Below, one piece after another: positions 1 to 11,926 of a DNA stretch of 64,000 nucleotides (its first letter is position 1; each line of letters starts with the position of its first letter). The notes under the pieces were generated by a model that saw only the letters and a program-made list of their open reading frames with translations, was not told the DNA's origin and made no database searches. Made by a program: the position numbers and the translations under genes. The DNA comes from Cunninghamella blakesleeana (taxonomy: Eukaryota > Mucoromycota > Mucoromycetes > Mucorales > Cunninghamellaceae), in assembly GCA_017871115.1 (NCBI GenBank), contig JAFCIZ010000005.1, positions 1,364,001 to 1,428,000 of the forward strand, given 5' to 3'.

Positions 1-82
1 AAAATAAAGTGATTGAATATATATAAATATAAATCATGAATGCTATATTAAGTAATACATTTATTAATTGTTTATTATTTAG

Positions 83-741
83 TTTTAATTTCATTAATTT
101 CACCTCTATATGCAAATTCGACTGTTGTATTGGGCCGTAAATTTTCAGCATCAAGATTTTGGGATGATGTTGTAAAGTATGAAATTACTTCATTTATTGT
201 AAGTGCATTTTTTTATAACATATTATTATCATTTTTGTTTCATTAATCAATAATAATAATTTTTATAATAAACTTTATATTATAGTACATTGGTGAGTTA
301 TGCCGGTATTTGCTTAATAGCCCGGTTCATCCCCAAGAAAACAATCATAAAATTCGAATCATTTGCGGCAATGGTATGCGTCCTGATGTATGGAATAAAT
401 TCCGTAATCGATTCAAAATTCCTACAATTGTAGAGGTATATACACTACTATTATTATTATGTATTTATCATATACTATTATTGTTATGAATATTATTATA
501 TTTAATATATTTTTTTATTTCTATTTTTTATTAATGTATCATTGTAGTTTTTTGCATCAACTGAAGGTTTAGGTTCAACTATGAACGTTAATCATAATGA
601 ATATGGAGCTGGTGCCATTGGTTTGAAAGGTCCTCTGTTAAGGCTTTTTACAAAGAATACTAAAATTGTCAAAATTGACCCTGAGTCTGGTGAACCTTTA
701 CGTGGAAAGAATGGCTATTTAATTGAAGTAAGTTTATTTAC

Positions 742-774
<33 letters not shown>

Positions 775-1601
775 TTATATATTTACTTTTATACTTTAAT
801 TTTATACTACTTATTAGGCAAATTTTGGTGAAAATGGTGAAATGATTGCTGAAGTAGATCCTAATCCTGTTTCCCCTATGTATTTTAAAGGTTATTACAA
901 TAATTCTTCTGGGACTAATAAAAAATTAATTCATGACGCTTTTAAAAAGGGTGACTGGTAAGAGAATAAATGATAATCAATAATAATGATAAGAGCAATA
1001 ATAACAATGATAATTATAGAAATATTGCATCCATTTTTTTTCCTTTTTAATATTTTAGTTAACTAAACCAATATTTTTTATATATTTTTTTATTTTCAAA
1101 TATGAATAAAATAGTTATTATAGATCTGGTGATATTATCAAGATGAACAAGGACGGATTTCTTTATTTCGTGGATCGTGGAGGAGATAGTTTCAGATGGA
1201 AATCTGAAAACGTAGCAACAACTGAAGTTGCTCATGCGGTGAGCACTTTTCCCGGTATCATTGAAGCAAACGTATATGGTACATTAGTTCCCGGTAATGA
1301 TGGCCGTGCAGGTATGGCTGCAATTGTAATAGAAAATGAAGCTTCCTTTGATTTTAAAGGCTTAGCTATTCATTTACAACAAAAATTACCTTCTTATGCT
1401 GTCCCATTGTTTCTTCGTATCGTGCCTTCCATGGATACTACTGGTACATTTAAACACCAAAAAGTCAGTTTTAGAAATCAAGGCATTGATTTGAATCAAA
1501 TACCTTCTGACCAACCTATTTATTGGTTAAAAAATGGTACATACTCTTTGTTTGATCAAGACTGCTTCAATCAAATCGTTACTGGAAAAGCAAAATTTTA
1601 A
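83..1601 (+). CDS. FAT1: Very-long-chain fatty acid transporter / acyl-CoA synthetase (FAT1/FATP family), 5' partial
   Basis: Activates long and very long fatty acids to acyl-CoA and is coupled to their uptake. Fungal members sit in ER, lipid-droplet or plasma membranes. Five exons are visible (83-198, 286-435, 548-727, 818-957, 1115-1601), giving the last 356 residues; the start lies left of the window, and bases 1-82 look like the end of an intron. Supporting motifs are the ASTEG segment near 555, the GDxFRWKxENV block near 1185 that is typical of FATP proteins (not of other acyl-CoA synthetases), and a C-terminal TGTFKHQKV stretch. The junction 957/1115 reads D-C-Y-Y-R-S-G-D where the family normally has D-W-[YF]-x-[ST]-G-D; the frame is kept, but that splice site is worth checking. 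The next gene starts 338 nt downstream on the same strand. Confidence 0.9.
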
Positions 1602-1939
1602 AAAAAAAAAGCATTTATGAAAAGATATTATTATCGTTACCACTACCACTGCCATTGTTGTTACTTATAAGACTTATAATGGATGTGATTTATATATATA
1701 TATAGTTATATGTATTTTTATACAAATAAAACTTTTTTTTTTATTTTTGTTGTATTGGTTTTTTTTACTATATTCAGAAAATAAATTTTATGCATAAAAA
1801 AATGGTGGCTGGGGATATAATTTTAAAGTTTGGGTCTGAGTTTTTACTTTACAAAAAAAATTGAAGTTGCCATTTTTTTCTTCTTTCTCCTTTATTTTTT
1901 TTTCTACTTGACACTTTTCAGTAATAATAATAAAAAAGT

Positions 1940-3775
1940 ATGAGTAAACTATTAAAATTTGAAGGCCATAATTATCTTCGACAACGATTAATATTAGCAA
2001 CGTTAAGTGGAAAAATTGTACGTATTGATAAGATTCGATCTGACGATGAAGATCCTGGTATTAAAGGTATATATAAAAAAAGAATGAAATAAATAACTTG
2101 TATATAAATGTATTTAAGGATCGTGCCTAAATTTAACACATATATTTATGAATCAGTTGTATTAAAATATCATATATTTTTATTATTATTATTTGAATAG
2201 ATTATGAAGCTAAATTTTTACAACTACTTGAAAAAGTAACCAATGGATCAACAATCGAAATCAGTTATACTGGTAAATAAATAAAAATTAAGTAAAAAAT
2301 AAAAAAAACGGATACAGCAAAGTGCTTAGGTTTAAATTAGAACAATGGAATATATACGTATATATATTTATACTTATTCATTTATTACTATTATTATTCT
2401 ATTGTTAATTTTTACGAATTAAAAAGGTACATCAATATTATATAAACCTGGAGGTATATCTGGTGGTCGTATAGAACACGATTGTGGTATAGAAAGAAGT
2501 ATTAGTTATTTTTTAGAACCTATGCTTGCATTAGCTCCTTTTTCAAAAAAACCATTTGTACTTCAGTTAGAAGGGATCACAACTGATCATATTGATCCAT
2601 CGGTAAATCATTTATAAATATAGCTATATACTTTGATTAAAAGAATGAAGAGAAAAAGAAAGAAAGTAAGTGGTATATTAAAGCAACAATATTTTTTTAA
2701 CTAATAGGTGGATATCATTAGAACAGTTCTTATCCCTCAATTAAACCGTTTTGGTATTGAAAATGCACAGCTTAAGGTAAATATTAATACAATGATGATA
2801 GCAATGGTATATAAAAGTGTATAAATATTTATTAAGCAGCCGTATTAATAATAATAATAATAATATATGTATATACTATTTTGAATATAAATAGATCACT
2901 AAACGTGGTGCTCCTCCTCTTGGTGGTGGTGAAGTAATTTTTACTTGCAACAGTGTAAGGCAATTAAAACCTGTTCAATTTACTGATGAAGGCCGTATAA
3001 AAAAAATCCGTGGTATTGCTTATTGTACTCGTGTATCTCCTCAAACGGCAAATAGATTAGTAGAATCTGCAAGATCATTATTAAATAGATATATTCCTGA
3101 TATTTTCATTTATACTGATGTGTATAAAGGTGCTGAAAGTGGAAAGTAAGTATAATTTTTTTAAAAATATAGATATGTATATGCATTGGTTTATATGAAA
3201 TAAAAAAGAGTGTAAAAAGAAGGAAAGAGAAAACATGGTATATTTATAAATTTAATATTATACTTTTATTATATAATAAAATAAAAAAACAGATCACCCG
3301 GGTTTGCATTATCATTAGTAGCCGAATCCACTACAGGCGTATTATTATCAGCAGAAAAAGCAGCAGAAGGAGGGCAAACACCCGAAGATATAGGGATTAT
3401 GGCATCTAAATTATTATTAAATGAAATTCAATTACGTGGATGTGTCGATTCAACAAGTCAATGGATCAATTTATTATTAATGGTATTAGCACCTGAAGAT
3501 GTTGGCAAAGTAAGAATTGGTCAATTGACACCGTTCACGTAAGTTTTAGATTTAAAATAATAATGACATATGATTTAAAATGAATATTTTTTGTGGTTAC
3601 TCAAAAGTTTTTTCTTCTTCTTCTCTATTTATCGTTTCACAGTGTTCAATACCTTCGTGATCTTAAATCATTTTTTGGGGTGTCATTCAAAATTCAACCT
3701 GATGAAAATACAAATACTATTCTTATGACATGTATGGGGATTGGTTATGTTAATCATAATAAAAAAACTACATAG
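1940..3775 (+). CDS. RCL1: RNA 3'-terminal phosphate cyclase-like protein Rcl1
   Basis: Nucleolar U3 snoRNP-associated factor needed for early 18S rRNA processing; it partners the GTPase Bms1. The family resembles RNA cyclases but lacks cyclase activity. Seven exons (1940-2066, 2201-2272, 2427-2602, 2708-2776, 2895-3145, 3293-3538, 3643-3775) give 357 residues, a usual length for Rcl1. Recognisable segments are the N-terminal FEGHNYLRQRL, the YKPGGISGGRIEHDC block encoded near 2440-2490, the KRGAPPLGGGEV motif near 2897, and the VAESTTGVLLSAE segment near 3320. The ATG follows an A-rich leader. FAT1 lies upstream on the same strand. I see nothing unusual in the reading frame. Confidence 0.95.
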
Positions 3776-4234
3776 ACTTTTTTTTTACACATATTTATTT
3801 ATTTAATATACAATTATCATATCATATTTATTTTCAATCATTTTTATATTCTTTCTTTCTTTGTTTTCTTTCCTTTTCTTCTTTTTTTTTTTTTTGTAAC
3901 CATAGTTTTAATAAATTTCATCCTTTAGTAAAAAAATAAAAAGTACAAGAAATATGATGTATTAATATAAATATATTAATTTTTAAATCTTGTATGTATT
4001 AAAAATGATAAGATTTCATTTTTTAAGACACATGATTTTTTTTAGTTTAATCTCCGGCTCTTTTTTTTATTTTAGTCTGGCTTTTTTGCTTTAATTTTTT
4101 TTCTTGGGTTCTTTTCTCTTTTTACTTTTCTTTTTACATCCTAGTTTTCTTTATATATTCCTTTTTATATATTTTATCTCTTAATATATACATATAAATA
4201 CATACATACATAAAAACACAAATAATAAACAGCT
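3776..4234. other. Intergenic, RCL1 to Rab18-like
   Basis: T-rich and pyrimidine-rich DNA with no supported ORF; holds the RCL1 3' end and the promoter of the GTPase gene. Confidence 0.6.
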
Positions 4235-5537
4235 ATGGCACAAGATATTCCTACTTTAAAACTTTTATTAATTGGCAATTCTAACGTAGGAAAAAGTTCT
4301 TTATTATTACGATTTACTGATGACACCTTTTTACCACAAGAGGAAGTTTCAGCTACTATTGGTAATACCCATCTTTTATTTTTATCAAATGTTTCAACCT
4401 TACTTGTTTATTTATTGTTATTATTATCATATCTTATATATATTCATATTTTATATTAGGTGTTGATTTTAAAGTTAGTTTGATGGAAGTAGATGGACGA
4501 ACTTATAAGTTAACTATATGGGTAAGTAAAGATTTGAAACATAAAAATTTTAAATTACGTATATATACATATGATTATATTTTAACAATTAACACAATGT
4601 TCTTATTCTTTTAATAAATATATATTTTATTATTATTGTTACTAGGATACAGCTGGACAAGAAAGATTCAGAACGTTAACTTCATCATATTATCGTGGAG
4701 CTCAAGGTGTTATTTTAGGTAAAGTTTATATATCAATGTATTTTTTTTCCTCAAAAAAAAAAAAAAGCGGATGATAATGATCAAGATGAAAGAGAAGACT
4801 ATATATCAGTGGATTTATGTTTAAGAGAAGGAATATGAAAAATAATAGATACTTGAGCTAAAGTTGGTATACTTTATGTACTTACTTATTTATTTTATCT
4901 TTATTATTAATATTATTAATGCCATTATTTTAATATATATATAGTGTATGATGTTAGTAGCCGAGAAACTTTTGATGCATTAAGTACATGGTGGAATGAA
5001 GTAAACACATATTGTTCAAGCCCAGATGTAATAAAAATGATTGTTGGAAATAAAGTTGACAAGGTAAATATATATTTATATATAAAAGTGATGATAAAAT
5101 ATAAAACAAGTAGTAAATAATAAAATAAAATATAATCAAGGGTATATTATATTTATCAGATTACTTTATCTATATTCATATAGGAATCGTCTCGCGTTGT
5201 TACATATCAAGAAGGTGCTGAATTGGCCCGAAAACTTCAAACCTTATTTGTAGAATGTAGTGCCAAAACCAATTTTGGTGTAGAAGAAGCTTTTGAAGAA
5301 TTGGTTACAAAGGTATAATTATAATAATGGACGTAAAAATCTCGATCAAATATAGTCTGAGTATTAATTTTATTTATATATTTATCTTTTTTTTTTTTAT
5401 TGTTATATAATACATATATATATTTAAATTAGATTATTGAAACTCCAAGTTTATGGCAAAAGAAAACAGCACCCAATTCAACAGTAAGGATGACATCTGG
5501 TCAAGATGTTAACAGTGCTTCTTCTTGTTCGTGTTAA
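4235..5537 (+). CDS. Rab18-like small GTPase
   Basis: Membrane-traffic GTPase; Rab18 relatives act at ER and lipid droplets. Six exons (4235-4361, 4460-4521, 4646-4718, 4945-5063, 5184-5312, 5433-5537) encode 204 residues. All G motifs are present: P-loop GNSNVGKSS (about residues 14-22), switch I TIG, switch [28 protein letters not shown], and ECSAK. The C terminus ends Ser-Cys-Ser-Cys, a double-cysteine geranylgeranylation signal. The effector region ([28 protein letters not shown] in two parts) and overall similarity favour Rab18 over Ypt1/Rab1; this subfamily call is by eye, so the exact orthologue should be settled with a tree. Confidence 0.93.
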
Positions 5538-6136
5538 ATATATTCATCCTTTTCATTATTATATACATATATTAATTGTATTATTTTTTTTATTTTATTT
5601 TAATATTATTATATATATATAACCATTATTAATATTTATTGATTAATAGTAATTTTTTTAAACATATATAAATATATGTATTTTCATTTTCATTTTATTA
5701 CTATTATAATTATCATTTACTGTTACAATTGCTATTATTATTCGTACGTATTTTTTTTTTGCTCTTCTTTTACTTCTATTTTTATTTTTCATTATAAATC
5801 TATAATTCTTTTCTTTCTTGTAGTGATTGTTTTTCTTTTCTGTTCCTTCTTCTTTCTTTTTTTCCTTTTTTCATTTACGTAACAAAAATTAAAAAAAAAT
5901 TTTTGTCCCTTTTTTAATAACCTTTTTTATAAGATCTAACTTTAGTCAGTCTTTCAGAGAATTCCATAGTGATGAGTTTTAATCTAATATCTGATTAAAA
6001 TTAAAAAAAAAAATCTGATAATCAATTTTTATTTAAATCTAAAATTTTTTTTATTATCTTTCTCTCTCTCTCTCTCTCTCTTTTTTTTTTTTTTCTTTTA
6101 TTTTTAAAAAAAGAAATTAAAATATTCTCATACACG
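5538..6136. other. Intergenic, Rab18-like to siderophore transporter
   Basis: Long T/C-rich stretch without supported coding; ends in the CT tract noted separately. Confidence 0.6.
6058..6083 (+). repeat. (CT)n tract before the siderophore transporter
   Basis: About ten CT units followed by poly-T, some 55-80 nt upstream of the ATG at 6137. Such pyrimidine tracts are common in fungal promoters and 5' leaders. Confidence 0.7.
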
Positions 6137-8751
6137 ATGGAAGATAATAATCGAACTGTAGCTGAGGGGGTAAAAAAGATCAGTCTTTACACCAAAATAT
6201 GGACAAAATGGGAAAAATGGATTCTCTTTAGTAGGTAATGTTATCTATATATATATATATGTTTATATATAATTTATTTCAATTCAAGTATTTATTTTAA
6301 TAAATATGACTATTATTTTGTTTCTATTTTATTTTTATTTTATTTTTTGTTTTATAATATATAATATATAGTTTGATTCTTTTTTCATGGGCATTGAATT
6401 GGGAAGGCAATTTAACTTTAGTAATGTCTAATTATATTACAGATGATTTAAAATCAAGTAGTCTTTTAAGTCTTCTTTCTACAATTTCTTATATTTTACA
6501 AACCGTGTTATTCCCAACCTATTCCAAAGTATCTGATATGACGGGAAGAAAAAACGTCTATATAATTGGTATCGTCTTTTATTTGGTTGCTCTAGCGGTG
6601 ATGGCTACTGCTAAAAATTATGATACTTATTTGGTAAACGCCGAAATCTTCATGTGACACAATACTAAAGTAAAAAATAGAATACAAAAAAAATACCATA
6701 TTTATCTTTTTTTTTTTTTCTTAATTTTTTATTTAGGGTGGTCAAGTTATCTATGCTTTTGGCTATACAGGTAAAATATAAATAAATATATATACATATA
6801 GCGTGTATATAGGTTATATGTAAGTTGATCGTAGTGTATTTATATATATAGATATTAACTATTATTATTATTATTATTATTATTACAGCTTGCTTTATTA
6901 TGGGTCCCATCATGGTAAATAAATAGATGTATATATATATAAAAATATCATGTTAAAATATTTCAGCCAGTAAAAAAAAGTTAGAATTTTTTTAAACTCA
7001 TTTTTTTTAAACTTTAAATTTAGATTGGAGGTAGCTTGATTTTTTTTTTCTTTCTCTTTCTTTCCTTATTTTCTTTTATAATAGATATGCTCACTTTTAT
7101 TTTATTTTATTATTGATGAAATAATTTAGATCTTACCGATGTAGTCAATCGTGGTTTATTCCAAGGGTTATATAATTTACCTTCATTGATCAATATATTT
7201 GTATCTACGGTAGTAGCTGATTCACTTGGAACTGCTCGTTGGCGGTTGGGTATGTGGATTAACTTTGCACTTGTTGGTGGTGGTATTCTTCCTTTGATCA
7301 CCATATTATGGATTTTACAACGCCGTGTTCAACAATCGCAACTTTATCAAGATTATAAGCAAGATCAAGCATTGAATCAACCTCCTAAACCTACTTATAC
7401 ATTTATGGGACGTCTTAAATGGATCATGGAAGAATTCGATATAATAGGGTGTCTTTTATTAGTTGGTGGTCTATGTATGGTGCTATTACCTTTAGTATTA
7501 GCCACATCAAGATGGGGTGGTTGGCAATCAGCTACAACTATTGGTACTTTGGTAGGTGGTGTGGTATCTTGGATTTTATTTGCTCTTTATGAATGGAAAT
7601 TATCAAAGCATCCTATATTCCCTTGGACAAAATGGCCTAATCGAACTCCAATCTTTGGTATTTTAGTTTTATCTACTGTTACCTTGATTTCTTCTACTAA
7701 TTGGCTATATTTCCCTAAATATCTTATGCTCTCGCGTAAAATTCAATATGGTGAAGCTGTGTAAGTTTGTTTTTGTATATTTTTTTTTATATAACCAATT
7801 TTTTTTCATTAGTGATCTAACTTTATATATATATATATATTTTAAATGCATGAATATAGTTTATTAGATCGTGGTTATAATGTTGGTTATGTTGTTTTAC
7901 AAGTAGTAGCTGGTTATTTAATGAAACGTACTAGAAAATGGCGCCCATTTGTATGGATTGGTATTGCTTTAATGATTTTAGGGATTGGGTAAATAGATAT
8001 ATATATTTATATATATATAAAGGAAGAAGAATAATGAGAAAAAAAAAAAAAAGAAAAACTAAATTAATTTATTATTGTTATTTTTTTTATTTTTGATAAT
8101 TAGTTTAATGATTCCTGCTCGTTTACCTGGTTCATCTAATGCCTTTGTAGTTATCTCACAAACAATTGCTGGTGCTGGTAGTGGTATGTTAGATATTCCT
8201 ATTTTGGTTGCCATTCAAAGTTCTGTTCCTCACGAAGGTAATATAAAAATACAATATTTTTTAATTTTTTTTATTTATTTATTATTTGCAAAGTAATTGA
8301 TTATTTTTATTTTTATTTTTATTATTAATAACATTACTGTTATATTAAACATATAAAAATATAAATAGATTTGGCCATTGTAACAGCCTTAATGCAAGTA
8401 GGTGGATCTATATGTGCAAGTATTGGGTCAACAGTAGCTGGTGCCATTTGGAATTCGTTATTACCTATCCAATTAGCCCAACATGTTCCTGGAGAATATG
8501 ATCCTGTAGCTATTCTTGCTAGTACTGATTATGCCATCGGTTTACCTGAAGAACAATACCATGGTGTAGTAGAAGCGTATGGCCAAGTTCAGCGTATTTT
8601 ATCCATCACTGCTGTATCTTTTGCTGCTTTGGCCTTCTTCTTCTCCCTTCCTATGAAATCCTTTGGTTTAGAAGATAGAAAAGATGAAGATAAAAACGAA
8701 GTTCAAACAAATGAATATGATGAAAAAACTGAACATTCAAATGGTATTTAA
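6137..8751 (+). CDS. Siderophore-iron transporter, major facilitator superfamily (Arn/Sit/Str type)
   Basis: Proton-coupled uptake of ferric siderophores across plasma or endosomal membrane. Nine exons (6137-6234, 6372-6633, 6737-6770, 6889-6914, 7024-7030, 7130-7760, 7860-7988, 8104-8237, 8369-8751) sum to 1704 nt, 567 residues, matching the 14-TM siderophore class. The N-terminal TM reads LILFSWALNWEGNLT; the MFS loop-2 signature appears as SKVSDMTGRKNVY; the segment IGDLTDVVNRG corresponds to the family (A)DLTxxxxRG loop and can only be read if the 7-nt exon 5 is included, because joining exon 4 directly to exon 6 meets a stop. C-terminal tail is acidic and hydrophilic. A CT microsatellite lies about 60 nt upstream of the ATG. 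Substrate cannot be told from sequence. Confidence 0.92.
7024..7030 (+). other. Seven-nucleotide microexon of the siderophore transporter
   Basis: ATTGGAG is flanked by an acceptor (TTTAG) and a donor (GTAGCT). Included, it gives ...IMIGDLTDVVNRG...; skipped, exon 4 joined to exon 6 reaches an in-frame TAG within five codons. The introns on either side are 109 and 99 nt. Confidence 0.82.
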
Positions 8752-9281
8752 ATTAATAATATAAATATAGTCAAGAATATACATATATATTGAGTCAATA
8801 AATACAACGTATTAACACTATTTTCATCTTTTATTATGTTTATTTTTTTTTTTTTTTTTTTTTTGAAATAGACCTTAAATTGTAACAGAACTATCAACAG
8901 TTCTCCTTAATATATTTTATTTTATTTTATTTTTATATTTATTTCAATAATATTTATAACCCCTACTCTAAATTTTAAAGATTATATAATATATATATTT
9001 TAATACATGTTTTATAAAACTAATAATACATTCACCATCATATATAATAATAAGTATACTATTAATATTTAAATAAATCATATTTACATTTTATTTTATC
9101 AAGTACTAAAAAATAAACGTTTATATATATATTATGAAATGATTTCAAAACTATATATATATTAAGCTATATATTAATTAAGCTTATTTTTCTTTACCAT
9201 TATTTTATTATAAACTACAATAATAATACAAAATAAAATAGAAAAAAAACAGTAATTCAGGGCCTTACAAATCATTAATAA

Positions 9282-9408
9282 TGTAAGGGGTGTGTGTGGA
9301 AATGCCACTTTTTTTTTCTACTCCCCTAAAAACGTAGGAGTTTACCCAATCAATGGCAGGATTATACAACAATGAAGTTTGATTTTTATTTTATAATAAT
9401 CTGTGCGT
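9282..9408. repeat. Duplicated block, copy A
   Basis: Contains TAAGGGG, a GTGG...CCAC mini-hairpin followed by a T run, CTACTCCCCTA, and ACGTAGGAGTTTA. Its right end (9365-9408) is an inverted match to the right end of copy B, with ATAATCTGTGCGT complementary to ACGCACAGATTAT. No protein-coding content. Confidence 0.5.
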
Positions 9409-9446
<38 letters not shown>

Positions 9447-10123
9447 GTATATGTATATGCATATATACACACATATATTGATAAAAGGGAATTTTTTTTC
9501 CCTTGCTCACATGGTAAAACAGGTAAAAAAAATATTTAAAAAAACATTTTATATATCAAGAGTATCCGTATTAAGGGGAAGGAAGAGGGATATTTTCAAT
9601 GTTTTTTTTTTTTAAAATCTGAAGCTTATCTTTTTTTATTTTTATTTTTTTAATTTAGTAAAGAAGGGTGTGACCCATTTTATTAAACAATAGATAATCG
9701 AAAATGGAAACATGATGTTTTTTTTTTAAAAAAAATATTAAATGGTATCTATGGTAATGATCACTTTTTTGCCTCAGAAAAAAAAATTCTTTAGCTACAT
9801 ATATTCTATTCCATTGTTTTTATTCTTTTTATATTATCTTTTATTATAAGGGAAAAAAATAAGTTAAGCTCATAATTTTATTCTATATTATTTCTACCAA
9901 GAAAAGTACTTTTTTTCGATATTTTGCATTATAATCAATAAACTATTATTGTATATCAAGTTAATTATAATAATGATAATAATTACAAACGTATCATTGA
10001 TTTTAATATATAAATGTATATTTTTACTTTTTTCTTGATAAAATAAAATAAAATTATTTCATTATACAAGTGTAAAAGTGCTGATAGTAAATATATTATT
10101 ATTATATTATTTAATTATATACG

Positions 10124-10128
<5 letters not shown>

Positions 10129-10171
<43 letters not shown>
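10129..10171. repeat. (TTA)n microsatellite
   Basis: About 14 TTA units followed by a TA run, in the upstream region of WOPR copy 1. Confidence 0.85.
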
Positions 10172-10187
<16 letters not shown>

Positions 10188-10741
10188 ATTAAAAATAAAA
10201 TAGATCGTTCCCTCCTTTTTTATATAAAAAACCTATCAAGATTTTTCGCTCTCTCTCTCTCTCTTTTTCTTGGCTCCTTAGTAGATTAATGATATAATAG
10301 CCCCTGCTCTGGATTTTTTTTAAGAAACGGTTTATATTATTGTCATACTAATAATAAACAAATCAGCTAATCAATTAATAAAATAATATATAAATATAGA
10401 ACTTTATTATTATTATTAAAAGCAAATAAAAAATGAAAAATAAAAAATATATAGGTAAAAAAAAGTATTGTCATTATATTCAATATAGAAACCCCAGATT
10501 TATGCAATGTATTAAGTAATCAAATAAGCTTTTTTTTAATAATACTCAACGTTTTCCTCAAAGTATTATACTATATACAAAAATTCTTTTTAAGTTTTTT
10601 ATTTTATTTTATTAATAAAGATCAAAGGCAAACTTAATAATAATGATTCTCCAGATTTTTCATCATTTTAAAAATAATAATAATAGTATTCACTGTATTT
10701 TTGAGAAGAAATATAATCCAATCAAGGGTCAATTGAGAATT

Positions 10742-10880
10742 TAAGGGGAAAGTAGAGTGGGGAGGGGGGAAAGTGGAAGCACTGCCACTTTTTATTATTA
10801 TTATTATTATTACTCTACCCCTAACATTCTAGGATAAAAGTTTTACGCACAGATTATTGTCATTAAGTAACTTCATTGTA
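10742..10880. repeat. Duplicated block, copy B
   Basis: Contains TAAGGGG, a 7-bp hairpin AAAGTGG...CCACTTT, a TTA run, CTCTACCCCTA and TTCTAGGATAAAAGTTTTA in the same order as copy A, followed by ACGCACAGATTATT...AACTTCATTGTA, which matches copy A in reverse orientation. Confidence 0.5.
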
Positions 10881-11578
10881 TATAATTATATCATCGGATA
10901 AAAAAGACCAGTGGACTCACGTGGAATAAAAATATAATAAAAAAACGATGGTTAGTATTACCTGTTTTTTTTTCTTTTTTTCTTTTTTCTTAATTAGTTA
11001 GATACAAATCAAACCATATGGTTTATATACAAAAATAAATAAAGCAATTATTACTAAATCATTAATATCTTTTTGTTTTATAAATATAACATACACACAT
11101 ACACAAACATATATATATATATAAATATATCCTTAGATGTTAATTATTTTTTATCGATTTAAAATCGTAATAAATAAATAAAAACGATTATTACTATTAT
11201 ATTTTCTTTCTCCCCTGCATGTACTGGAAGAATAAAAAAAAAAAAACATCATTATTCGGTATAAATTACCCTTTATTATGTACTAAAGAGATAATGAGAG
11301 TGTACGTTGTGTGGAGTTTTTCTTTTTATAACGATATAATAAAAAGTAAATAAATAAGGTGTTATTTTACCACTTTTGTTCATGATTTTTTACTTTATAA
11401 GGCATAAAAAAAGTCATCCCTGTTCATCTCCTTTTCATCAAAATAATAATAAAAAAAAGGAAAGGGTACGTAGTTAAAAAAAAAAACTGGCGTATTTTTT
11501 CAAAATGCCATGTTTTTTTGGAAACGTTGTTTGCCATATGAGGGAAAGGGGAATTATTTCTTCCACGCTCTCTCTCTT

Positions 11579-11598
11579 TTCTCTTTCTCTTTCGCTCA
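11579..11598 (+). promoter_or_regulatory. Polypyrimidine promoter element upstream of WOPR copy 1
   Basis: Exact 20-nt copy of the tract found before CCH1 (48536-48555), here about 330 nt upstream of the ATG and inside a longer CT-rich run (11561-11640). It may mark the transcription start region of this gene, with a 5' leader of around 300 nt. Confidence 0.4.
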
Positions 11599-11926
11599 CT
11601 TACCCACCTACTTTTTCTTTCTTTTTCCCTCTCCTTATCATATTCGCTCGAATTTTTTTTTTTTTCTTTTTTTCGACCGAGAATAGACACATTTAGCAGT
11701 ACAAATATATATATTTATATTTATATTTTTTCAATTAATATTTATTATTATTTGATTAGAAATTCATATAAAAAAAATTTGATTAATTTTTAATAATTCT
11801 TCTTCTTCTTTTTCTTTTCTTTTTCTTACTTTTTCCCTCTTTTCCTTACTTTCACTTAATTTTTTTTTTTTTCTTACTTTCATTTCATTCATTCTTTTAT
11901 ATATAATAAATAATTAATATAGATAG

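Larger units (their letters stand above)
8752..11926. other. 3.2-kb non-coding interval upstream of WOPR copy 1
   Basis: No coding frame is supported. It holds a (TA)n run at about 9412-9444, a (TTA)n run at 10129-10171, CT tracts near 10247-10264 and 11561-11640, repeated CCCCT-containing motifs (8961, 10301), and two related blocks at 9282-9408 and 10742-10880 described under findings. Probably the regulatory region and 5' leader of the WOPR gene. Confidence 0.6.

Noticed and set aside
7003..7020. AAACTTTAA, similar to the Wor1 site TTAAAGTTT
   Set aside because: A single hit inside an intron of the siderophore transporter; expected by chance in such AT-rich DNA, with no cluster near the WOPR genes.
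8075..8103. Alternative start for an ORF in the siderophore transporter
   Set aside because: The ORF begins in an intron; the splice acceptor at 8103 continues the transporter frame.
9403..9450. (TA)n tract as a centromere or origin-like element
   Set aside because: Similar TA runs occur many times across the window; nothing specific supports an origin.
11424..11690. An 88-codon minus-strand ORF before WOPR copy 1
   Set aside because: Composed of Arg/Lys/Glu runs that are the reverse of the CT-rich promoter tract; no homology-like pattern.
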